This document shows, piece after piece, positions 1 through 5,408 of a DNA stretch of 10,176 nt. Where the stretch lies: contig DLBF01000124.1 of assembly GCA_002494215.1 (NCBI GenBank), positions 1 to 10,176 of the forward strand, read 5' to 3'. The notes below the pieces were generated by a model. It saw only the letters and a list, made by a program, of their open reading frames with translations. It searched no databases and was not told the DNA's origin. The stretch's first letter is position 1, and each line of letters starts with the position of its first letter. Origin of the DNA: Prevotellaceae bacterium UBA7028 (lineage in GTDB: Bacteria; Bacteroidota; Bacteroidia; Bacteroidales; Bacteroidaceae). The position numbers and the translations under genes are program-made.

Positions 1-1
1 T

Positions 2-1018
2 CTTGGCAACAGTCCTGACCCCATAGGTCTTATCGAGAAGTACGGAGCCGATGGCGTACGTATGGGTATGCTGCTTGCTGCTCCCGCAGGTAATGACATT
101 CTCTTCAAGGAAGACCTCTGCCAGCAGGGAGCTGCCTTCTGTAATAAGATCTGGAATGCCTTCCGTCTGGTAAAGGGATGGGAGAAGGCAGATATCGCAC
201 AGCCCGAGGCAAACAAGAAAGCCATTGCATGGATGCAAGCTACCATTCGAGCCGCCGTTGCAGAAATCAACGATCTCTATAGCAAGTATCGTCTCAACGA
301 GGCATTGATGACAGCCTTTAAGTTGTTCACCGACGAATTCTCTGGCTGGTATCTCGAGATGATTAAACCCGCTTATCAGGCCCCCATCGATGCTGCCACA
401 TTGCAAGCTACACTGGATATCTTCGAGCAGTTGATGAAAATTATCCACCCCTTCATGCCTTTCATCACAGAAGAGTTGTATCAGCACATTGCAGAACGCA
501 AGGAAGGCGAAAGTATCATGGTCAGCACATTAGCTCTTGCTGCTCCTTCAGAGGCTGACGCCCAGCTTATTGCTCAGTTCGAGCACGCCAAGCAGGTTAT
601 CTCTGGTGTTCGTGCTATCCGTCAGAGCAAGAACATCTCACCCCGCGAACCACTGAAGCTAGAAGCTCCTGTTGGTGCCGACAATACCACATGGGCCGAT
701 ACCATTCAGAAGTTGGCAGGCCTCTCTGAGATTGCTATCGTAGAGAAGAAGAGCGAGGGTACCCAGTCCTTCCTTATCGGTACAGAAGAATATGCCGTAC
801 CTCTGGGCAACCTGATAGATGCTGCGGCGGAGATTGAAAAGGCAGAGACAGAGATTAAGCGTCTGCAAGGCTTTATGATGGGTATTCAGAAGAAGCTTCA
901 AAACGAGCGTTTTGTTCAGAATGCTCCTGCCCAGGTAGTAGAACTGGAACGCAAGAAACTATCAGATGCAGAGAGTAAGATTGCAGCTCTGCAAGAGACC
1001 ATCAATGCGTTGAAGTAA
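2..1018 (+). CDS. valS: Valyl-tRNA synthetase, C-terminal 338 residues (5' end outside window)
   Basis: Class I aminoacyl-tRNA synthetase that charges tRNA-Val in the cytoplasm. The reading frame is open from position 2 and begins LGNSPDP, the residues that follow KMSKS in ValS, so the window enters right after the ATP-binding signature and lacks the Rossmann and editing domains. The visible part holds the end of the catalytic domain (YGADGVRMGMLLAAPAGND), the all-helical anticodon-binding domain (NKIWNAFRLV; HPFMPFITEELYQ, residues about 50-270 of the fragment) and the C-terminal coiled coil typical of ValS (EIEKAETEIKRLQ to the end), which contacts the tRNA. An ATG at 62 is internal, not a start. 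The gene converges on the nucleotidyltransferase gene at 1205. Identification is firm; nothing appears damaged. Confidence 0.97.
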   Translation, partial: LGNSPDPIGLIEKYGADGVRMGMLLAAPAGNDILFKEDLCQQGAAFCNKIWNAFRLVKGWEKADIAQPEANKKAIAWMQATIRAAVAEINDLYSKYRLNEALMTAFKLFTDEFSGWYLEMIKPAYQAPIDAATLQATLDIFEQLMKIIHPFMPFITEELYQHIAERKEGESIMVSTLALAAPSEADAQLIAQFEHAKQVISGVRAIRQSKNISPREPLKLEAPVGADNTTWADTIQKLAGLSEIAIVEKKSEGTQSFLIGTEEYAVPLGNLIDAAAEIEKAETEIKRLQGFMMGIQKKLQNERFVQNAPAQVVELERKKLSDAESKIAALQETINALK

Positions 1019-1030
1019 GCTAAACTCCAT

Positions 1031-1194
1031 AACACAAGAAAGGAGCCGTTTCAAAATAAAGATATACCTTAGGTAAGTATAGTCCGTAAGGGACGGACAC
1101 CAAGTCCGCACGGGACGAACAAAGAGTTCGCACAGGACGGACAAAAAACTTTCAGGTAATCTCTTTATTTTGAAGCGGCTCCTTTCTTGTTGTT
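1031..1194. repeat. MITE-like element: long inverted repeat enclosing three 22-nt tandem modules
   Basis: The element fills most of the 186-nt gap between the stop codons of two convergent genes. The arms 1034-1062 and 1162-1190 are complementary over 29 nt with one difference, which would be a G-U pair in RNA. Pairing extends imperfectly on both sides: AACAC/GTTGTT outside, and ATACCT near 1064-1069 with AGGTAAT near 1154-1160 inside. Between the arms sit three head-to-tail 22-nt units (see the tandem repeat entry). There is no open frame of note and no clear target-site duplication. It could be a non-autonomous mobile repeat, a bidirectional transcript-end structure for both genes, or both. 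The symmetry is seen directly; mobility is inferred. Confidence 0.65.
1081..1146. repeat. Three tandem 22-nt units, GTCCG...CGGAC type
   Basis: The units are 1081-1102, 1103-1124 and 1125-1146. Each begins AGTCCG or AGTTCG, has a purine-rich centre (AGGGACG, CGGGACG, CAGGACG) and ends in GGACAC-, GAACAA- or GGACAA-like sequence. Each unit is itself a small imperfect inverted repeat (unit 1: GTCCGT/ACGGAC), and the end of unit 2 (CGAAC) pairs with the start of unit 3 (GTTCG). The compensating C-to-T and G-to-A changes there suggest that secondary structure is kept. The array lies in the loop of the large inverted repeat. Confidence 0.75.
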
Positions 1195-1204
1195 TATTTC
1201 TTGA

Positions 1205-1939
1205 TTAAAAGAGACTTGCAGGAATCTTTGCCTTTGCATTCTCGAAGTCCTCTATGGTATCCAACTCACAAGAGAATAATTCCGTAACATCCAAGACCTG
1301 ATACGTGTGTCCCTGAGGGATAAGACGTTCGAAGGCACGTTCATAGAATACATTTTCCAAATGCTCTTCGTTCATCATAGGCTCCAGTTCCTTGTAGAGA
1401 GCCTTTGTGTATTCAACTCCCATCTTCTCAATGCCCAAACTCTCTCCAGCCGCATTAGCAGGGTTACAGGTTTTGCTTATTTCCTTGATGCTACCCCTTT
1501 CGTCTGTTACCACCTTCATTTCCTCTTCACCCAACTCGTGTCTGATGAGTGTAAGCACATTAGGCGCATCTGAAGCTAACACACGTGTTACAATCAGAGG
1601 ATCATAAAGCAGGTCACTATCCAGCAACAACACTTCCTGACCTTCTGCAAAAGGACGAGCCAACCATAGGGAGTAGATATTATTTGTCGTCTCATATACC
1701 TTATTATATATGAAGGTAAGCTTTATACTGTCGGCATACTGCTTCCGCACAAAATCCTCTATCATCTCATGCAGATAGCCGGTTACAACACAAAACTCCT
1801 TTACGCCATTGGCAATAAGGGCATCCATACTGCGCTGCAAGAGCGAACGCTCGCCCACCTTCAGCAAGCTCTTAGGAGTAGTAAGAGTAAGCGGGCGTAG
1901 CCTTGAAGCCATGCCCGCTGCCAATATAATTGCTTTCAT
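1205..1939 (-). CDS. LicC-like nucleotidyltransferase (probable CTP:phospho-alcohol cytidylyltransferase)
   Basis: Cytoplasmic enzyme of the NTP_transferase fold, 244 residues, a usual length for single-domain members. The G-loop LAAGMASRLRPLT (residues 6-18) with PKSL (22-25) binds the nucleotide. LLLDSDL (104-110) carries the metal-binding acid, EEMKVV (139-144) looks like the conserved E-x-K strand, and CELDTIEDF (224-232) gives a second acidic metal site. NKVYETTNNIYSLWLA (79-94) closely resembles the stretch in LicC-type phosphocholine cytidylyltransferases and differs from RfbA/GalU sugar-nucleotide enzymes, so a small phospho-alcohol or phosphonate is the likelier substrate. It follows the PLP enzyme gene by 19 nt on the same strand, so the two are probably cotranscribed. 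The start at 1939 is the only sensible one, as MKAIILAAG is the family N terminus. Substrate and CTP use are inferred. Confidence 0.8.
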   Translation of the reverse strand: MKAIILAAGMASRLRPLTLTTPKSLLKVGERSLLQRSMDALIANGVKEFCVVTGYLHEMIEDFVRKQYADSIKLTFIYNKVYETTNNIYSLWLARPFAEGQEVLLLDSDLLYDPLIVTRVLASDAPNVLTLIRHELGEEEMKVVTDERGSIKEISKTCNPANAAGESLGIEKMGVEYTKALYKELEPMMNEEHLENVFYERAFERLIPQGHTYQVLDVTELFSCELDTIEDFENAKAKIPASLF

Positions 1940-1958
1940 TAATATCTTAACTTAATGT

Positions 1959-3020
1959 TTACTTGTTCAAATAAACTTTTTTGATGGTATCTACGACAAC
2001 CTGAATCTGCTCTTTTCTACCCAATGTGATACGCAAACAATCTTCCAGTCCCTTATCAGTCATGAACTTGATCTTGTAGTTCTGATCGGCCAAAGCTTTC
2101 TGCAACGCCTCTTTAATCTCTACAGGATACTTGATAAGAATAAAGTTTGCCACACTCTTATATACCTTGAAACCTGGCAAATCGCCCAATTCCTTCTTAA
2201 AGAGTTGACGATCCCATTCCATCTCATCAGCTACACGACGATAGTGCTCGTCACTCTCCAATGCGGCAAGAGCTACAGCCTCAGAGAAACGGTTGTAACC
2301 CAAATATTTATTACAGTATGACAAGAACTGATTATGTCCGGCGCCAATGAAAGCAAAACCTACACGTAAACCAGGAAGACCATAGAACTTAGAGAGAGTA
2401 CGCGAAATGATAAGGTTGTTGTACTTATTCACCAAAGGAGCGATATAATCAGTATCCGATGTAATAAAGCTTGCATATGCCTCATCAACCAACACCATTG
2501 TGTCGGCAGGAATGTTCTCCATAATCCTACCAATCTCTTCGCTAGTCAGGCTGTTACCCGTTGGATTGTTGGGTGAAGCCAGCAACAGCATACGGGGATG
2601 TACGCGGTTAGTATACTCTATTACCTCATTCACATTATAAGCAAAGGTATCACCTGTCTCATACAAAGGGTACATCTCAAAGTTACCACCACACTCACCG
2701 GCTACACGATTATAATACCACCATGAGAACTCAGGAATCAGGATGGTCTTGTTATTACCCTCCATCAGGAAGTAATGAATGGCATTCTTTAGCATCTCCT
2801 CACCACCATACCCCAGCAACACCTGTTCCTCGGGTACATGATAGATTTCGGAAAGTCTTACAGATATTACACTTTTCTTGCCCTGATCGTATATGCGGGT
2901 ATAAAAACAAAGCGTTTCAGGTTTAAAATTCTTTATGGCTTCAACCACCTTCTCAGACGGCTCGAAGTTAAATTCATTTCTATCCAGATAATTCATATTC
3001 TTTGTAGAACTTTTTTTCAT
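1959..3020 (-). CDS. PLP-dependent HisC/CobD-like enzyme (aminotransferase or decarboxylase)
   Basis: Fold-type I PLP enzyme, 353 residues, cytoplasmic. Family marks in order: YLDRNEF (11-17, as in the HisC LDxNEN start), GYGGEEML (70-77), SPNNPTGN (149-156), LVDEAYASF (177-185, Asp pairing with the pyridine nitrogen), SRTLSKFYGLPGLRVGF (206-222, with Lys211 as the Schiff-base lysine), ANFILIKY (291-298) and CLRITLG (328-334, substrate-carboxylate or phosphate arginine). The cofactor residues are intact. The substrate side differs from histidinol-phosphate aminotransferase: GYGGEE replaces GSDE, and an aromatic run FSWWYY (98-103) sits where HisC has P-x-Y-x-Y. No histidine gene is nearby; the next gene is a LicC-like nucleotidyltransferase. 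A role in making an amino-alcohol phosphate or aminophosphonate fits, by transamination or, as in CobD relatives, by decarboxylation. Met9 (codon starting at 2996) is an alternative start giving a more usual leader. HisC itself is not excluded. Confidence 0.8.
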   Translation of the reverse strand: MKKSSTKNMNYLDRNEFNFEPSEKVVEAIKNFKPETLCFYTRIYDQGKKSVISVRLSEIYHVPEEQVLLGYGGEEMLKNAIHYFLMEGNNKTILIPEFSWWYYNRVAGECGGNFEMYPLYETGDTFAYNVNEVIEYTNRVHPRMLLLASPNNPTGNSLTSEEIGRIMENIPADTMVLVDEAYASFITSDTDYIAPLVNKYNNLIISRTLSKFYGLPGLRVGFAFIGAGHNQFLSYCNKYLGYNRFSEAVALAALESDEHYRRVADEMEWDRQLFKKELGDLPGFKVYKSVANFILIKYPVEIKEALQKALADQNYKIKFMTDKGLEDCLRITLGRKEQIQVVVDTIKKVYLNK

Positions 3021-3035
3021 ATATTAATATTGATG

Positions 3036-3067
3036 CAAAGGTACATAGAAATCACGGGATAACAAAA
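3036..3067 (-). promoter_or_regulatory. Promoter of the PLP enzyme / nucleotidyltransferase operon
   Basis: On the minus strand the -33 box is TTTTG (3067-3063) and the -7 box is TACCTTTG (3043-3036), separated by exactly 19 nt, matching the Bacteroidetes sigma consensus TTTG-N19-TAnnTTTG. Transcription should start near 3029. That leaves only about 8 nt before the ATG at 3020 but about 33 nt before the in-frame ATG at 2998-2996. A perfect palindrome ATATTAATAT (3021-3030) overlaps the predicted start point. Confidence 0.75.
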
Positions 3068-3082
3068 TACTTTCCCCGAATA

Positions 3083-3114
3083 TTTTGCTCTTTAGTTTTT
3101 TTGGCGTAATTTTG
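3083..3114 (+). promoter_or_regulatory. Promoter of the CDP-alcohol transferase / flippase-like operon
   Basis: The -33 box TTTTG (3083-3087) and -7 box TAATTTTG (3107-3114) have the exact 19-nt spacing of Bacteroidetes promoters. Transcription should start near 3120, giving a leader of about 25 nt to the ATG at 3145. The -33 box lies 15 nt from that of the divergent operon, and the two form a mirror pair CAAAATA (3063-3069) / TATTTTG (3081-3087). Confidence 0.75.
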
Positions 3115-3144
3115 CACGCTGTAAAAAACGACATTTGTCACGAT

Positions 3145-4134
3145 ATGAAAGAAAAAGTTTTATCTACATTAAAATCTTCCGAAACAGACGATTGGTTGGA
3201 CATTCGCGTTGTCCGTCCACTGGCATATTATTGCGCACTTGGGTTCGCAAAATTTGACATCCACCCCAATACAGTTACCGTCCTCTCCATGATTATTGGT
3301 GCCGCAAGTTGCATCTTCTTTGCTCACGGATGTTATTATTATGAGGGCATGAGCGGCCTCTGGTTCAACCTCCTGGCTATCTTCCTACTCATCTGGGCTG
3401 ATGTTTACGACTGTACAGACGGACAGTTGGCTCGAATGACGGGGAAGTCGTCGCGCATGGGCCGTATTCTTGACGGACTGGCAGGTCCCACTTGGTTCGT
3501 CCCCATCTACATTGCCTTGACCTATCGTTTCTATTGCCATCATAGCTTGGAGTTTAATTTCTTTGGAATTGCTGACACTCCTACCAATGCGCTCATTGCT
3601 ACAGGCATCCTGTTTGTATTTGTTCTCATCTCTGGTTTTTACAGTATGAGCGGACAGCAGCGCATTGCCGACTATTACATTCAGACACACCTCTTTTTCT
3701 TGAAAGGCGAGAAGGGAAGCGAGTTGGTAAATTCCGAGCAGCAACAGCAGGAATATGACGCCACCCCAACCAAGGGGAACCGTCTCTGGAAGATATTCTT
3801 GAAATCTTACATTTCATATACCCGCCAGCAGGAAAAGGCAACCCCTCAATTTCAACGCCTTATGCGCGTAATGAAAGAGGAATTCGGCTCTGCAAACAAC
3901 ATGCCAGCCGAGGTGCGCGAAGAGTTACATGCCGAATCCTTAAAGCTTATGAAATGGAACGGAATGCTTACCTTCAACTTCCGCACGGCGTTCTTCATTC
4001 TCTTTTGCCTGATTGATTTACCATCCGTTTACTTTATTGTATTCGAGGTTACTTGCATGGAGTTTTTCTGCCGTTGGATCAGACATCGTCACGAAGGTTT
4101 CTGCAAACGCGTTGCAGATAGTCTTGAACGATAA
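3145..4134 (+). CDS. CDP-alcohol phosphatidyltransferase family membrane protein
   Basis: Integral membrane enzyme expected to move a phospho-alcohol group from a CDP-alcohol, or to use CDP-diacylglycerol. IHPNTVTVLSMIIG (39-52) is the usual entry helix of the family. The signature follows at DCTDGQLAR (89-97), G106 and D110, which match D-x2-D-G-x2-A-R-x8-G-x3-D; but the last conserved position, expected to be Asp, is Gly114 (ILDGLAGP). At 329 residues it is longer than the usual ~200, owing to a hydrophilic segment at about 178-270 between membrane helices. Hydrophobic helices are visible near 45-60, 72-88, 117-127, 148-167 and 280-302. The ATG at 3145 is chosen because an upstream in-frame ATG at 3085 lies inside the -33 box, before the predicted RNA start. 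It is followed after 50 nt by the flippase-like gene, without a terminator. Lipid product unknown. Confidence 0.82.
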   Translation: MKEKVLSTLKSSETDDWLDIRVVRPLAYYCALGFAKFDIHPNTVTVLSMIIGAASCIFFAHGCYYYEGMSGLWFNLLAIFLLIWADVYDCTDGQLARMTGKSSRMGRILDGLAGPTWFVPIYIALTYRFYCHHSLEFNFFGIADTPTNALIATGILFVFVLISGFYSMSGQQRIADYYIQTHLFFLKGEKGSELVNSEQQQQEYDATPTKGNRLWKIFLKSYISYTRQQEKATPQFQRLMRVMKEEFGSANNMPAEVREELHAESLKLMKWNGMLTFNFRTAFFILFCLIDLPSVYFIVFEVTCMEFFCRWIRHRHEGFCKRVADSLER

Positions 4135-4184
4135 CAAAAAAAAGAAAAATTTTCACTTTTCATTCTTCACTCTACATTTAAACT

Positions 4185-5228
4185 ATGCAGTGGACTAAGA
4201 AACGCATCAACAACCTTCTCTTCCTCGTAGGAGTTGTCTTCTTGGTGGTGATGATATACGACTTAGATGTAAGTTTCTCTGAGTTGTGGCAACATATATG
4301 CAAAACCGGCAAATGGATGATACCCATCGTTGGCATCTGGTTTTTCGTTTATGGCATCAATGCACTCTCGTGGCGTCAGGTTATACGTGGCAACTGCAAG
4401 GATGCTGACAAAGTCGGCTTTTGGCGCATATTCAAACTTACCATTACAGGTTATGCTCTTAACTACGCCACACCCGTAGGTGGCCTAGGAGGCGAACCTT
4501 ACCGCATCATGGAATTGTCACGCGATGTAGACAAGCAGGAGGCCACCTCCAGCGTCATCCTCTATGCCATGATGCACATCTTTGCCCACTTCTGGCTTTG
4601 GTTTACAAGCATCTTCATCTGGCTGGGCCTTGTTGCATATGGCGACCCCGATGTAAAGCTTAACACCCTATATGGCACACTTCTTGGCATTGCTTTCGTC
4701 TTCTGTCTCGTAGCCTTTTATCTGTTCTCACGTGGTTACAAACACGGATTGGTCATCAAGACCCTCCGGTTGATTGGCAGAATACCTGGCCTTAAGGGTT
4801 GGAGTCAGCGCTTTCAAGAGAAGCATTCCGAAGCTCTGCAGAACGTAGATCGTCAGATAGCAGCCCTACACCAGCAAGACAAAAAAGCCTTTTACAGTAG
4901 TTTCTTTCTAGAATACCTCTCACGCATCGTGCAGAGTCTTGAAATTATGTTCATGCTCCTGAGTGTCGGCGTTAACTGCGGCGGAGGTGTAGAAGGTTAT
5001 ATTCTCACTTTCCTGCATAGCGTACTCATCCTAGCCTTCACCTCCCTCTTTGCCAACCTCATAGGTTTTTTGCCTTTACAGATAGGCGTTCAGGAGGGCG
5101 GCTTCACGCTTTCTATCGCAGCATTAGGACTTTCTGCTACCATAGGAATATTTGTCAGCATTATCTGTAGAGTACGTGAGATTATCTGGATTGTCATAGG
5201 ACTCCTCTTGATGAAAATAGAGAAGTAA
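4185..5228 (+). CDS. LPG-synthase-TM / UPF0104 family multi-pass membrane protein (flippase-like)
   Basis: Inner-membrane protein of 347 residues with about seven or eight hydrophobic helices (for example 10-24, 44-64, 125-150, 163-182, 250-263, 274-294, 310-347). Family marks are TPVGGLGGEPYRIMEL (96-111) and FLPLQIGVQEGGFTLSIAALG (295-315), which match the G-G-x-G-E-x-x-R and P-x-x-x-G-x-x-E signatures of the membrane half of lysylphosphatidylglycerol synthase (MprF) and of AglD-like proteins. The cytosolic aminoacyl-transferase half of MprF is absent, so aminoacylation of lipid by this protein alone is unlikely; translocating or handling a lipid-linked intermediate is the usual guess. It is probably cotranscribed with the CDP-alcohol transferase 50 nt upstream, suggesting they act on the same lipid. 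No Shine-Dalgarno is seen. Family assignment is firm; activity is unknown. Confidence 0.85.
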   Translation: MQWTKKRINNLLFLVGVVFLVVMIYDLDVSFSELWQHICKTGKWMIPIVGIWFFVYGINALSWRQVIRGNCKDADKVGFWRIFKLTITGYALNYATPVGGLGGEPYRIMELSRDVDKQEATSSVILYAMMHIFAHFWLWFTSIFIWLGLVAYGDPDVKLNTLYGTLLGIAFVFCLVAFYLFSRGYKHGLVIKTLRLIGRIPGLKGWSQRFQEKHSEALQNVDRQIAALHQQDKKAFYSSFFLEYLSRIVQSLEIMFMLLSVGVNCGGGVEGYILTFLHSVLILAFTSLFANLIGFLPLQIGVQEGGFTLSIAALGLSATIGIFVSIICRVREIIWIVIGLLLMKIEK

Positions 5229-5236
5229 GCCCCCTA

Positions 5237-5251
5237 TTTTGCTGAGCAAAA
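5237..5251 (+). terminator. Possible weak terminator or RNA-end hairpin after the flippase-like gene
   Basis: TTTTGC-TGA-GCAAAA is a short A/T-rich hairpin 9 nt after the stop, with some outward pairing (CCT / AGG). It lacks a following T tract, so it is at best a weak terminator. No other candidate lies before the glmS promoter. Confidence 0.25.
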
Positions 5252-5297
5252 AGGCGATAGTCTATTATTGGCAACAGAAACAACGTCTTTTTGTTAT

Positions 5298-5335
5298 CAT
5301 TTTGATTAAATTTCGTTTGCAGTTTAATCAAAATG
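5298..5335. promoter_or_regulatory. Candidate operator: 13-bp perfect palindrome straddling the glmS -33 box
   Basis: CATTTTGATTAAA (5298-5310) and TTTAATCAAAATG (5323-5335) are perfect reverse complements separated by 12 nt. The -33 box TTTG (5316-5319) lies in that spacer, and the right half-site fills most of the gap between the -33 and -7 boxes. A dimeric regulator bound here would block RNA polymerase, which is the geometry of a repressor operator. The AT-rich half-sites are not matched to any known regulator. The symmetry is seen; regulation is inferred. Confidence 0.5.
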
Positions 5336-5346
5336 TATTATTTTTG
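5316..5346 (+). promoter_or_regulatory. glmS promoter
   Basis: The -33 box TTTG (5316-5319) and -7 box TATTTTTG (5339-5346) are spaced by 19 nt, as in the Bacteroidetes consensus. Transcription should begin near 5353, leaving a leader of about 55 nt. That is too short for the glmS ribozyme known from Firmicutes, and no such fold is apparent. A small inverted repeat TTGTTT/AAACAA (5349-5362) sits over the predicted start point. Confidence 0.75.
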
Positions 5347-5408
5347 CATTGTTTTTAAACAAAGTGACAAATTAAACTAAGGAAAATAACAAACAATCCA
5401 TTACTGAC

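Noticed and set aside
962..1144. Small minus-strand gene overlapping the end of valS
   Set aside because: It runs through the valS coiled-coil codons and the repeat element, has no promoter boxes or family resemblance, and its composition follows the opposite strand.
1031..1194. CRISPR array
   Set aside because: Three adjacent 22-nt units with no spacers between them and no cas genes; this is a tandem repeat inside an inverted repeat.
1205..1939. Glucose-1-phosphate thymidylyltransferase or UTP-glucose uridylyltransferase
   Set aside because: The TTNNIYSLWLA stretch and short length fit LicC-type enzymes better, and no nucleotide-sugar pathway genes are adjacent.
4135..4184. Terminator or separate promoter between the CDP-alcohol transferase and flippase-like genes
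   Set aside because: Only a short A/T palindrome (GAAAAATTTTC) without a T tract, and no TAnnTTTG box with a -33 partner; cotranscription is the simpler reading.
4185..5228. Full MprF-type lysylphosphatidylglycerol synthase
   Set aside because: Only the membrane domain is present; the C-terminal aminoacyl-transferase domain is missing, so the name 'LPG synthase' would overstate the function.
5347..5408. glmS ribozyme/riboswitch in the glmS leader
   Set aside because: The leader predicted from the promoter is only about 55 nt and A/T-rich; the ribozyme is well over 100 nt with a conserved core, and none of that is visible.
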